Of a stretch of 64,000 nt of DNA, positions 47,374 to 56,445 are shown piece after piece (position 1 is the stretch's first letter; every line of letters starts with the position of its first letter). This stretch comes from Saccharopolyspora rosea. Its GTDB lineage: Bacteria; Actinomycetota; Actinomycetes; Mycobacteriales; Pseudonocardiaceae. A program made the position numbers and the translations under genes. The DNA lies in NCBI RefSeq assembly GCF_025643595.1, contig NZ_CP102826.1:372001-436000 (forward strand), in the 5' to 3' direction. The notes under the pieces are model-generated. The model saw only the letters and a list, made by a program, of their open reading frames with translations. It was not told where the DNA came from and did no database searches.

Positions 47374-49555
47374 TCGTGCGGTCGCGGGCGTAGGACTCCA
47401 GCGCCGCGAGCTGGTCCGGGTCGAGCGAGGGGCGGACCGCCCGGCGCGCGGTGTCCAGGTGCTCGGCGGAAACCTCGGCGGCGGCCAGTGATTCGCGCAT
47501 CGCCGTGAGCGCCGCCTCGCGGACCAGTGCGGCGCAGTCCGCCGCCGAGTAGCCGTCCAGGGCGGCGGCCAGCGCCGCGAGGTCCACATCGGACGCCAGC
47601 GGGGTGTTCCGCGCGGCGGAGCGCAGGATCGCCTCGCGGGCGTCGGCGTCCGGCGGCGGGACGTGCACGAGTCGTTCGAGCCGACCCGGGCGCAGCAGCG
47701 CCGGGTCGACCAGTTCGGGCCGGTTGGTCGCGCCGAGCACGACGACGTCGCGCATCGGCTCCACCCCGTCGAGTTCGGTGAGCAGCGCGGCGACCACGCG
47801 GTCGGCCACGCCGGAGTCCGCGGACTGGCCGCGGCGCGGTGCCAGCGCGTCGACCTCGTCCAGGAACACCAGCGCCGGTGCGGCGTTGGCGGCGCGCAGG
47901 AACAGTTCGCGGACCGCGCGCTCGGACTCGCCGACCCACTTGTCCATCAGCTCGGCGCCCTTGACCGCGAACGCGTTGAGCCGCCCGCTGCCCGCCAGCG
48001 CGCGCACCAGGAACGTCTTGCCGCAGCCCGGCGGGCCGTAGAGCAGCACTCCGCGCGGGGGTTCCACGCCGAGGCGGGTGAACGAATCCGGGTACTGCAG
48101 CGGCCACAGCACGGTTTCGGTCAGCGCCTGCTTGACCTCGGTCATGTCGCCGACGTCGTCGAGCGTCAGATCGCCGGTGCGCAGGTCGTCCGATGTGGAC
48201 ATCGACAGCGGGCGGACCGACGCCAGCGCGGCCAGCAGGTCCTGCTGTTCGACGCGGGCGTCGTCGCCCCGGGCGTCCCCGTGCCGCAGCGCGGCGCAGA
48301 CCGCGGCCTCCCGGCAGAGCGCGACCAGGTCGGCGGCGACGAAGCCCGGCGTGCGCTCGGCGACCTCGGCGAGGTCCGCGTCGGGGGCCAGCGGAGCGGG
48401 GCGCAGCAGCACGCCGAGCAGTTCCCTGCGGACGTCGGCGTCCGGCAGCCCGAGGGTGAGTTCGCGGTCCACCAGGCCCGGTTCGCGCAGCCGGGGGTCG
48501 ATGGTCTGCGGTTGTGCGCTGGTGACCACGACGGCCAGCCCCTCGCTCGCGGTCGCCGCGCGGAGCGCGTCCAGGGCGATAGTGGCCAGCGGTGGTGGGT
48601 CGGTCGCGGGCAGCAGCGCGTCGACGTCGGTCAGCAGGAGCACCCGGTTCCCGGTCGACGTGGTGGCCCGTTCCACCGCGTCGCGGACTCGCTGGGCCGC
48701 CGCGCGCGGTTCGAGCGCCGCGACGCTCGGTGCGGCGAGCTCGACCACCTCGGCGTCCAGCGACGTCGCCACGGCGCGCGCCAGGGTCGCCTTGCCGACG
48801 CCCGGCGGGCCGCTGAGCAGCACGCCGAGCCGCGGTTCGGCGCCGAGGCGGCGCAGCAGCTCGGGGCGTTCGAAGGACAGCCGGAGCCATTCGGCGAGGC
48901 GCCGCGCCGGTTCCCGCGAGCCGACCAGGTCGGCCACCGGGACCGGAGCCGGTTCGGCGGTGGGGTGGGGAGCGGGATCGGGCTCCGGGGTCGCGGCACC
49001 GTCCCGCCACGTGACCACTGTGGACGGTTGTGCGGTGACCGCGCCGTCCGGGTCGGTGGCCGCGACGGTGATCAGTTCGCTGGTCCAGGTGGCGCCGATC
49101 GCCGCGGACAGCCGTCGGCGCACCTCGCCGGCGTGGCCGGGCGTCGGCGGCGCGACGTCCTGCGGCAGCAGCGAGACCGCGTCGCCGCCGCGGAACACCT
49201 TGCCCGTCAACGCGAGTCGGACGGTCTCCGGCGCGACCGTCGCCCGGACCATCCGCGAGCCGGTGATCTCGACCCGGCGCGCCGGGGAGGTCCGTTCCGG
49301 GGCGATGGCCACCTCGGCGCCGTCGGTGAGGCCGAGGTTCATCAGCGCGACCTCGTCGAGCAGCACGATCCCCGGCGGTGCACCGCGCTCCGCCGCGGCG
49401 GCGAGCGCCACGGTGACCCGGGCGCCGGTGAGCCGCACGGCGCTCCACGGCCGCAACCCCAGGGCGTCGAGCACCTCGCGGTGCAGGCGGACCACGCCGC
49501 GCCGCGCGTCCTTGGCCGATGACGACAACCGCGCGATCAACGAAACGGACGGCAC
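47366..49555 (-). CDS. Cdc48-like double AAA+ ATPase
   Basis: 729 residues. An N-terminal double-barrel domain of about 180 residues is followed by two AAA+ modules. P-loops are SGPPGVGKATLAR and YGPPGCGKTFLVRAL. The second module is complete (VFLDEVDALAPRRG, then GATNRPELVDPALLRPGRLE). The first is degenerate, with LLLTDVDALLP for Walker B and no clear arginine finger. Counterpart of Rv0435c and of the Cdc48-like ATPase MSMEG_0858. Probably unfolds proteins. Its 3' end overlaps the LytR_C gene by eight bases. Confidence 0.9.
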   Translation of the reverse strand: MPSVSLIARLSSSAKDARRGVVRLHREVLDALGLRPWSAVRLTGARVTVALAAAAERGAPPGIVLLDEVALMNLGLTDGAEVAIAPERTSPARRVEITGSRMVRATVAPETVRLALTGKVFRGGDAVSLLPQDVAPPTPGHAGEVRRRLSAAIGATWTSELITVAATDPDGAVTAQPSTVVTWRDGAATPEPDPAPHPTAEPAPVPVADLVGSREPARRLAEWLRLSFERPELLRRLGAEPRLGVLLSGPPGVGKATLARAVATSLDAEVVELAAPSVAALEPRAAAQRVRDAVERATTSTGNRVLLLTDVDALLPATDPPPLATIALDALRAATASEGLAVVVTSAQPQTIDPRLREPGLVDRELTLGLPDADVRRELLGVLLRPAPLAPDADLAEVAERTPGFVAADLVALCREAAVCAALRHGDARGDDARVEQQDLLAALASVRPLSMSTSDDLRTGDLTLDDVGDMTEVKQALTETVLWPLQYPDSFTRLGVEPPRGVLLYGPPGCGKTFLVRALAGSGRLNAFAVKGAELMDKWVGESERAVRELFLRAANAAPALVFLDEVDALAPRRGQSADSGVADRVVAALLTELDGVEPMRDVVVLGATNRPELVDPALLRPGRLERLVHVPPPDADAREAILRSAARNTPLASDVDLAALAAALDGYSAADCAALVREAALTAMRESLAAAEVSAEHLDTARRAVRPSLDPDQLAALESYARDRTIT

Positions 49556-49572
49556 ACCGCGAGCCTACGGGC

Positions 49573-50511
49573 TCAGCGCGCGGCGCCGTCGTTGCGGCTG
49601 CGGCGCAGTTCGAGGCGGCGCCAGCTGCGGCGGGGGCCGTCGGGGTGGCTGTTGCGGCGGGGCAGGCGGACCCGCCGGGCGGCGCCCGCCACGCGGCGCC
49701 GCAGCGGCGGTCGCAGTCCCAGGCGGCGGGCGGTGCGCCTGCGGATGGCGCGCCGTTCGCGGGGCTCGGCCTCCCACGCCTCGGGGTGCTGGGCGAGCCA
49801 GTGGTGCCGGTAGACGGCGTAGGGGATGTGCACCAGGTACAGCAGCAGCGCCGCGGCCAGCGAGATCAGCGGGAACGTGATGATGCCACCCGCCAGCACG
49901 ACGACCAGCACCAGCAGCGGCGCGACCGCGCGCGGCGGCACGCGGACCGTCTTGAGCGAGAGGGTGGGCACCCGGCTGACGGCCAGGGCGGCGACCAGCA
50001 GCATCCACACCATGACCACGTTCTGCTCGGCCCACCAGCCAGGGTGGCCGAAGTGCGCGGTCAGCAGGATCGGCAGCAGCGCGAGCAGGCCCGCCGCCGG
50101 AGCGGGCACGCCGACGAAGAACTCCTTGGCGTACGGCGGCTGGTCGGCGTCCAGCAGCGTGTTGAAGCGGGCCAGGCGCAGCACCATGCACACCGCGAAC
50201 ACCAGCGACACCACCCAGCCGACGCGGTTGTTCTGCAGCTGCCAGGCGTAGAGCGTGAGCGCCGGGGCGACGCCGAACGACATCGCGTCCGACAGGGAGT
50301 CCAGCTCGGCGCCCATCTTGGACGTCGCGTCGAGCAGCCGCGCCAGCCGTCCGTCGAGCCCGTCGAGGACGGCGGCGACCGCGACGGCGGCGATGGCGCC
50401 GATGAGCTGGCCGTTCAGGGCGAACTGGACCGCCGACAGCCCGGAGCACATCGCCAGCACGGTGATCGCGTTGGGCAGCAGCCGGACGCCGGGGGTGGTG
50501 CGCATGCTCAT
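49573..50511 (-). CDS. pssA: CDP-diacylglycerol-serine O-phosphatidyltransferase
   Basis: 312 residues. Makes phosphatidylserine in the membrane. The CDP-alcohol motif is complete: LDGLDGRLARLLDATSKMG followed by AELDSLSDAMSFG. About seven hydrophobic segments follow. An unusually long, strongly basic tail of about 65 residues (RRAIRRRTARRLGLR and RRSWRRLELRRSRN) has no counterpart I know. The start overlaps the psd stop (ATGA). Confidence 0.92.
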   Translation of the reverse strand: MSMRTTPGVRLLPNAITVLAMCSGLSAVQFALNGQLIGAIAAVAVAAVLDGLDGRLARLLDATSKMGAELDSLSDAMSFGVAPALTLYAWQLQNNRVGWVVSLVFAVCMVLRLARFNTLLDADQPPYAKEFFVGVPAPAAGLLALLPILLTAHFGHPGWWAEQNVVMVWMLLVAALAVSRVPTLSLKTVRVPPRAVAPLLVLVVVLAGGIITFPLISLAAALLLYLVHIPYAVYRHHWLAQHPEAWEAEPRERRAIRRRTARRLGLRPPLRRRVAGAARRVRLPRRNSHPDGPRRSWRRLELRRSRNDGAAR

Positions 50512-51230
50512 GACGTGCGCTTCTCCCGGGGAAGTTCGGCGAGCGGCGTTTCGCCGCCGATGGTGCGTTGGCCGGGTTCGACGAGGATCCGGCTGTCGGC
50601 CGGGACGTAGAGGTCGACGCGGGAGCCGAAGCGGATCAGGCCGTAGGTGTCGCCCGCCCGCAGCACGTCGCCCTCGCCGACCGAGCAGACGATGCGCCGC
50701 GCGACGAGCCCGGCGATCTGCACCGCGGCGACCTCGTGGCCGTCGTCGGAGCGCACCACCAGCGAGTTGCGCTCGTTGTCCTCGCTGGCCTTGTCCAGGT
50801 CGGCGGACAGGAACCGGCCCGGGCGGTAGGCGACCCGGGTCACCTTCCCGGACAGCGGGGCGCGCTGCACGTGGACGTCGAAGATGGTCAGGAACACGCT
50901 GACCCGGGTCATCGGCTCGTCGCCGAGGCCGAGTTCGGCCGGGGGCGCGGCGGGTTCGACGTGCGAGACGGTGCCGTCGGCGGGGGCGACGGCCAGGCCG
51001 GGGCGGCTGGGAGCGGTGCGCCGGGGTTCGCGGAAGAACCACGCGCACCACGCGGTCGCGATGCCGCCGAGCACTCCCGCGGCGCGCCAGCGGCGGCGGA
51101 GCAGGAGGGTCGCGGCAGCGGCGCCGATCACGAACGGACGGCCCGCGGGATGCATCGGGGGAATCGTCTCCCGGGCCAGCGCTGCCAGGTGTGCCAGTGC
51201 GCTTGTCTTCGGTTCTTTCTCGGTGCTCAT
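50508..51230 (-). CDS. psd: Phosphatidylserine decarboxylase proenzyme
   Basis: 240 residues, the short actinobacterial form. Decarboxylates phosphatidylserine to phosphatidylethanolamine after cutting itself to form a pyruvoyl group. The cleavage site is the Gly-Ser in IRFGSRVDLYVP. Other motifs are PADGTVSHVEPA and FLTIFDVHVQRAPLSGKV. An N-terminal hydrophobic stretch anchors it. Coupled to pssA by overlap; the same gene pair is Rv0436c-Rv0437c. Confidence 0.94.
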   Translation of the reverse strand: MSTEKEPKTSALAHLAALARETIPPMHPAGRPFVIGAAAATLLLRRRWRAAGVLGGIATAWCAWFFREPRRTAPSRPGLAVAPADGTVSHVEPAAPPAELGLGDEPMTRVSVFLTIFDVHVQRAPLSGKVTRVAYRPGRFLSADLDKASEDNERNSLVVRSDDGHEVAAVQIAGLVARRIVCSVGEGDVLRAGDTYGLIRFGSRVDLYVPADSRILVEPGQRTIGGETPLAELPREKRTS

Positions 51231-51863
51231 CGAGGTGCAACGCCCCTGAGTCGGAGGTGATGGTGCGCCAGGGCGGCGGAGGTCCGCCCCACCGGCTCGT
51301 CGGTACAGCATCTCCGACGCGGCGGGACGATCTTCGCGAGGGGGCGCAGTCGATCTTCCGGAGTCCTCGTGACCTGCGGTTCGGCGGCCCGGCCGCAGCA
51401 TCGCGCAGGACGCGCGCGGAGCGCAATCGACACCATACGGGTCGGGGCGGCGCCGACGCCCCCGATGCGCCGGTGCCGCCCCGACACCTCCGGCCGTTTG
51501 GTGCCTCCCCGTTGGCGCCGAACGGCCTCCCCCGACAGGCCCGTGCGCCCCCCGACGGCACACGGCGCCCGCTCAGGCCGCCCCCGAAGGGTGCGGACGT
51601 ATGAGAGATGTAGTCGATCGACGGTTCGTGACGCCAACTTCAGTGTAATTGAGTTCACACCGAGTCCGTAGCCGCTATCGGAGGACCTTGGGATGTCGAT
51701 CTGTGACCCAGCGTCACCAGATTCGCCCACTGCTGCACCGAAGCGTTACGTGGCGTGGTGGTTCCCCGTCTCCTGCCCACCACCCTTCGCGGAGGTGTCG
51801 CGCGCCGCCCGGCCACCCCGCTGCGCAGGCGCTGCGGGGTGGCCCGTTCATCCCTCGGAGGCG
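51231..51863. other. Gene-free region upstream of psd
   Basis: About 630 bp. A minus-strand frame at 51227-51730 is Arg-rich without a ribosome site and is not credible. The stretch 51600-51720 is less GC-rich and may hold the psd/pssA promoter. The only structured feature is a tandem 16-bp duplication at its left end. Confidence 0.5.
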
Positions 51864-51879
51864 TCATCCCTCGGAGGCG
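51848..51879. repeat. Tandem 16-bp duplication at the end of the M48-like gene
   Basis: TCATCCCTCGGAGGCG occurs twice without a gap. The second copy encodes the last residues and stop of the M48-like protein; the first lies just past the stop. Confidence 0.8.
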
Positions 51880-53819
51880 CCGCGCACGGCCATCCGGGCG
51901 CCCATCAGCTCGCCGAGGCCGCGGTACGGGTCGCCGTGCTCCATCGCATCGGCGGCGCTGCGCAGCTGGAGCCGGGCGATGCCGTCCTCGCCGGTTGGGG
52001 CGTCGATGCCCGTCAGCGAGGACAGCGCGTACTCGTCGAGGTAGAGCTCCAGGGACAGCGACCACTCGCCGCGCTGTTCGGTCAGCTCGGCGCCCGCCAC
52101 GTCGCGGTTGTCCACCCACTGCGCACCGGTGCGGGCGCGCAGCTCGTCGACCGGGGTGGCGCCGAGTTCGGCGAGTTCGTCCAGCTGGGCCTGGCGCCAG
52201 CGCGCCAGGGCGCCGGACAGCAGCCGCTTGGCGGTGCTCGCCTTGCTCGGCAGCAGCGCCAGGCCCCGGTCGGTGACCACCAGCTCGTAGCTGCGACCCG
52301 CGCACCGCACCGGGCTGACGATGCCGGTCAGCGAGGGTTCCGGTTCCTCGGCCGGCGGCCGGGCGTGGTTCAGCGGCACCCCGAGGTCGACCAGCGCCCG
52401 GTGCAGGCCGGGGACCAGCCGGGGGTCGGCGATCGCCGGGCGCACCAGGCGGTCCGGGTCCAGCGGTCGGCCGTTGCCCAGCCGCACCACCGACGGGCCC
52501 GCCCAGTCCAGCTCGTGGTGCGCGCGGCGGGCGCAGACCAGCGCGTCGACGACCGCGCCGCCGAGCAGCTCGGTCAGCGTGTCCTCGACCGCCTGGTCGA
52601 TGCGGTCCGGGGACAGGCCCGGGTTCAGCGCCGGGTTGATCAGCTCGGCGCCCTGGCCGTGGTGCACGGCCTGCAGCACGCCCCCGATCACCGGTTCCAC
52701 CTGCACGCCGCTCTGCTCGACCGCCGCGGTCAACCGGGCGGCCTGCTCGGCGACCTGGGCGGCACCGGCCAGTCGGGCCAGCTCGGGCCACGGCAGCCGC
52801 GGACCGAGCCCGTCGACCATGAGCCCGTCCTCCAGCTCGGGGACGCTCTTGCGCGGGTTGCGCAGCACCGCGAACGCCGGGCGCTCGTCGATGTCGCGTT
52901 CGCTGGCCTTGGTCCGCTTCATCGCCTCGACGCGTTCGCGGGCGCTCGGCCGTTCCCGGGTGGCCGGTTCCTCGGCGATCTCCTGCTTCGCCCGCTCGGC
53001 CAGCTTCGGCCTGCGCGTCTGGTCGTCCATGAAGGAGCGGAAGCCCAGCAGCACGTCCGGGGTGTGGCCGACGGCCTTGGCCATGCTCAGGTACTCGTCG
53101 GCGTACTCGCGCCAGCCGAGCTCGATCGCCCGCGTCTTGCGCAGCGTGGACAACGCCGCGCGGCGCCCGGTGACCTGGGTGGCCACCACGTCGGCGTGCA
53201 GCCGCAGGGTGCGGCCGGTCGGCCCGGCCACCGCGCGGTAGGCGCGGGCGTACCCGGCGAACAGCCACTTGGTCGGTCCGCCGGTCAGATCGGCGACCGC
53301 CCGGTCGATGCTGGTCGACACGCGGTGCGCGACCGAGGGCAGCCGGTCGCCGGTGAGCGCGCCCAGCTCGCGCGCCACGACGGCGCGCAGCTCGCCGAGG
53401 TTGAGCGCGGCCAGCAGTGGCAGCCCGAGCTCCAGGCAGCGGGCGCGGGTGCGCAGACCGAGCAGCGCGGTGTCCTCGCGGACGCCCGCGCTCGGCTCCG
53501 AGGTGATGCGGATTTCGTCCGGGAGCGGAGCGCCGGTCGCGGAGGCGATGGCGTCGACCGCCTTCCACAACTGGGGCTGTGCCTCCCGGTCCAGGGCGAC
53601 GCCGCGGGTCCGCAGCCGGGTGCGGAGCACGGCGCGGAGGCCGACGGTGAAGACGGCGGCGACGACGACCGCGGCCAGCGCGGCTTTCAAGCCGCCGCTG
53701 TGGTCGTAGCGGAAGGTCAGGGCCGCGATCGCGAACAGGCCGAGGACCAGTGCGATCGGGACGGCGAAGAAGCCGATGTGCAACGCCAGCGCCAAGGCGG
53801 CGCGCCAGGGGCCACGCAC
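51864..53819 (-). CDS. M48-like membrane protein lacking the zinc motif
   Basis: 651 residues. Two N-terminal transmembrane helices and the region LWKAVDAIASATGAPLPDEI to LNLGELRAVVARELGALTGD follow the plan of M48 peptidases. At the expected HExxH site the sequence reads R150-E-L-G-A154, so both zinc His are gone. A 400-residue C-terminal part is helical and unknown. It is probably a non-catalytic relative. It lies 63 bp after moeA on the same strand. Confidence 0.7.
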   Translation of the reverse strand: MRGPWRAALALALHIGFFAVPIALVLGLFAIAALTFRYDHSGGLKAALAAVVVAAVFTVGLRAVLRTRLRTRGVALDREAQPQLWKAVDAIASATGAPLPDEIRITSEPSAGVREDTALLGLRTRARCLELGLPLLAALNLGELRAVVARELGALTGDRLPSVAHRVSTSIDRAVADLTGGPTKWLFAGYARAYRAVAGPTGRTLRLHADVVATQVTGRRAALSTLRKTRAIELGWREYADEYLSMAKAVGHTPDVLLGFRSFMDDQTRRPKLAERAKQEIAEEPATRERPSARERVEAMKRTKASERDIDERPAFAVLRNPRKSVPELEDGLMVDGLGPRLPWPELARLAGAAQVAEQAARLTAAVEQSGVQVEPVIGGVLQAVHHGQGAELINPALNPGLSPDRIDQAVEDTLTELLGGAVVDALVCARRAHHELDWAGPSVVRLGNGRPLDPDRLVRPAIADPRLVPGLHRALVDLGVPLNHARPPAEEPEPSLTGIVSPVRCAGRSYELVVTDRGLALLPSKASTAKRLLSGALARWRQAQLDELAELGATPVDELRARTGAQWVDNRDVAGAELTEQRGEWSLSLELYLDEYALSSLTGIDAPTGEDGIARLQLRSAADAMEHGDPYRGLGELMGARMAVRGASEG

Positions 53820-53882
53820 GGTGCAGAACTCCGGTCGGGGGTCGGGGTGGGGGTGCAGTCTTGGTGACGGGGGTGCTCGACG

Positions 53883-55127
53883 TCAATCCAGCAGCATCAC
53901 GTCCACAGTGGACCCGGCGGGGACCTCGGTGGTGTCCTCCGGGATCTCCAGCAGGCAGTTCGCGTCGGCCAGTGCGGACAGCAGGTGGGATCCGGGGCCG
54001 CCCTGCAACGTCACCGACTCGGTCGACGGGTCGAACAGCCCGCGCCGGTACTGCCGCTTGCCGCGCGGCGCGGTGAGCGGCTCGGTCAGCACCGCGCGTC
54101 GCACCGGGCGCCGGACGTCGTCGTGCCCCGAGGCGCCGCGCAGCGCCGGGCGCACGAAGACCTCGAAGGACACCATCGCGCTGACCGGGTTCCCGGGCAG
54201 CGTCACCACCGTCGGACCGCCGCGGTAGCGGCCCGCGCCCTGCGGCATGCCCGGCTGCATCGCGACCTTGGTGAACTCGATGCCGTTGCCCCGCAACGCG
54301 TCCTTGACCACCTCGTAGGCGCCGGCGCTGACCCCGCCGGAGGTGAGCACGAGGTCGGTGGAGTCCAGGTGCGGCGCGAGCGCGGTGTGGAACGCCTGCA
54401 CGTCGTCGGGCACGAACCGCAGCAGCCGGGCCTCGCCGCCCGCCGCGCGCACCGCGGTGGCCAGCATCAGCCCGTTCGACTCGTAGATCTGCCCCGGGCG
54501 CAGCGGGGAACCCGGCGCCACCAGCTCGGACCCGGTGGACAGCACCAGCACCCGCACCGGGCGGCGCACCCGCAGGGTCTCGATGCCGACCGCGCTGGCC
54601 AGCCCCAGCCGCGCCGGGGTCAGCGTCGCGCCCGCCGGGATCACCGTCGCACCGGTCGTCACGTCCTCGCCCGCGCGCCGCACGTGCGCTCCCGGCTGCG
54701 CGGAGGCGCGCACCCGGACCCGCTCGGTGCCGCCGTCGGTGCGTTCCACCGGGACCACCGCGTCCGCCCCGGACGGCATCTGCGCGCCGGTCATGATCCG
54801 GTGCGCGGTGCCCGGTTGCAGCGGCGGCACGTCGATCCGGCCCGCCGGGACGTCCTCGGACACCGGCAGCTCCACGGGCTGGTCCTCGGCGGCCTCGGCG
54901 ACGTCGACCGAGCGCAGTGCGTAACCGTCCATCGCGGAGTTGTCGAACGGCGGCAGCGGGATCGGGGACACCACGTCCTCGGCCAGCGCCAGGCCCAGGC
55001 ACTCCGCCACCGGTCGGGACTCGACCGGAGTCGTCGTGAGCAGGGCTGCGATGCGGGCCTGGTGGTCGGCCACCGCGGTCAGGTCGGGGGTTTCGGTTCC
55101 GTTCGACACGCCCCGATCATCGGTCAT
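53883..55127 (-). CDS. moeA: Molybdopterin molybdotransferase MoeA
   Basis: 414 residues. Inserts molybdate into adenylated molybdopterin. Seen are PLPPFDNSAMDGYAL, HRIMTGAQMPSGADAVVPVE, LVLTSGGVSAGAYEVVKDAL and VVTLPGNPVSAMVSFEVFV. ATG at 55127 is one option; GTG 55109 also fits. In M. tuberculosis moeA2 (Rv0438c) holds the same place beside psd. Confidence 0.94.
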   Translation of the reverse strand: MTDDRGVSNGTETPDLTAVADHQARIAALLTTTPVESRPVAECLGLALAEDVVSPIPLPPFDNSAMDGYALRSVDVAEAAEDQPVELPVSEDVPAGRIDVPPLQPGTAHRIMTGAQMPSGADAVVPVERTDGGTERVRVRASAQPGAHVRRAGEDVTTGATVIPAGATLTPARLGLASAVGIETLRVRRPVRVLVLSTGSELVAPGSPLRPGQIYESNGLMLATAVRAAGGEARLLRFVPDDVQAFHTALAPHLDSTDLVLTSGGVSAGAYEVVKDALRGNGIEFTKVAMQPGMPQGAGRYRGGPTVVTLPGNPVSAMVSFEVFVRPALRGASGHDDVRRPVRRAVLTEPLTAPRGKRQYRRGLFDPSTESVTLQGGPGSHLLSALADANCLLEIPEDTTEVPAGSTVDVMLLD

Positions 55128-55211
55128 CGGACCGCCCGCTGTCCCCACCGGCGTGGAAAACACCGCATTCGGCCGCGTGGCAGACTTCATCCGGTCGAAG
55201 GAGGTCGCCAC

Positions 55212-55895
55212 GTGCAGGTACGGACCCGTCACACGCCGTCGTTCGGAGTGGCGCGGCTGGTGCTCGCGCCCGGCGAACCGGTGCGGATCGAGTCCGGTGC
55301 GATGTTGGCCACCAGCTACGGCGTCACCGCGCAGTCGCGGGCCCAGGGCGGGTTGCTGAAGTCGCTGGCGCGGGCGGCGCTGGCCGGCGAATCGTTCTTC
55401 GCGTCCACTTGCACCGCCCCGCAGCAGGGCGGCTGGGTGGACGTGGCGCCGAAGCTGCCCGGCGATCTGCACGTGCTCGAACTGGACGGTCGCACCGGCT
55501 GGTGCGTGACCCGCGGTTGCTGGCTGGCTTCGGCGAGCACCGTGTCGCTGGAGACGAAGTGGGGCGGGTTCCGGAACCTCTTCGGCGGTGAGGGCGGATT
55601 CCTCACGCACACCACCGGACAGGGGCCGGTGGTGGTGTCCTGCTACGGCGCGCTGGACGTGGTGACCCTGCAGCCCGGCGAGTACGTCACGATCGACACC
55701 GGACACGTGGTCGCCTACGCCGACACCGTCCAGAGTCGCCTGCGGCAGGCGCAGCAGGGAGTGGCGCAGTCGCTGAAGAGCGGTGCGGGGCTGGTGTTCG
55801 ATTTCGCCGGTCCCGGCCAGGTGCTCACCCAGACCCGGAATCCGCGCGAACTGGTCGACTGGCTGCGCGTGAACGGACTCGGCGCGCGTTCCTGA
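55212..55895 (+). CDS. AIM24-family protein
   Basis: 227 residues, all-beta. VQVRTRHTPSFGVARLVL opens the double-psi AIM24 fold, with repeated glycine turns such as GGWVDVAPKLPGDLHVLEL and GALDVVTLQPGEYVTID. Bacterial members have no assigned function. GTG start at 55212 preceded by AAGGAGG. Divergent from moeA. Confidence 0.83.
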   Translation: MQVRTRHTPSFGVARLVLAPGEPVRIESGAMLATSYGVTAQSRAQGGLLKSLARAALAGESFFASTCTAPQQGGWVDVAPKLPGDLHVLELDGRTGWCVTRGCWLASASTVSLETKWGGFRNLFGGEGGFLTHTTGQGPVVVSCYGALDVVTLQPGEYVTIDTGHVVAYADTVQSRLRQAQQGVAQSLKSGAGLVFDFAGPGQVLTQTRNPRELVDWLRVNGLGARS

Positions 55896-56118
55896 TGCGC
55901 CTACGCGTTATTGGCCGACGGCGCAAGGAAATTGCTGCGGCCGGGGGACGCATTGGTTCCGATGACTGACCGTGGCCGTGGAAAACACCCGTTCGGCCCA
56001 GTGTTTCGCGGAAAAGTTGCATTGCCGAACCCGCGACGAGACCTGGTTTCTCCGGTAGCGTGGCCGTTGCTCCAGCGACGCTTGAAGCGTCGTGCATCGT
56101 TTTCATGAGGAGGACGCC

Positions 56119-56325
56119 GTGGCGGTCGGCACGGTCAAATGGTTCAACTCGGAGAAGGGCTACGGGTTCATCGCGACTGACGGTGGGTCCGACGTGTTCG
56201 TCCACTACTCCGCGATCAACATGCCGGGATTCCGCACCCTTTCCGAGGGCGATCGGGTCGAGTTCGAGGTGAAAGCGGGCCGGGACGGTCGCACCCAGGC
56301 CGACGGCGTCCGCAAGATGGCCTGA
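56119..56325 (+). CDS. csp: Cold-shock domain protein
   Basis: 68 residues. CSD nucleic-acid chaperone with both RNP motifs: [11 protein letters not shown] and [12 protein letters not shown] start at 56119 after GAGGAGG. A CGACGC-TTGAA-GCGTCG hairpin lies about 35 bp upstream, in the probable 5' leader. It may help control translation at low temperature. A strong terminator follows. Confidence 0.94.
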   Translation: MAVGTVKWFNSEKGYGFIATDGGSDVFVHYSAINMPGFRTLSEGDRVEFEVKAGRDGRTQADGVRKMA

Positions 56326-56343
56326 AGAACACCAGACGGCAGG

Positions 56344-56371
56344 CGGCCCGGCTCGGTACCGAGCCGGGCCG
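56344..56371 (+). terminator. Perfect 28-bp palindromic terminator
   Basis: CGGCCCGGCTCGGT at 56344-56357 is followed directly by its complement to 56371. It ends the cold-shock transcript before the kinase gene. Confidence 0.72.
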
Positions 56372-56445
56372 CAGTGCGTCACGGCCCGCCAACGGCTCGG
56401 CGGGAACGCACCACGACGTGATCCGCGGACGTTAGGCTTTGCCGC

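Noticed and set aside
51227..51730. 167-codon minus-strand frame upstream of psd
   Set aside because: Would swallow the psd start and has no protein-like pattern; psd has a clear ATG at 51230.
51655..55002. Huge minus-strand frame across moeA and the M48-like gene
   Set aside because: Arg/Gly-rich shadow in another frame; both real genes have clear family motifs.
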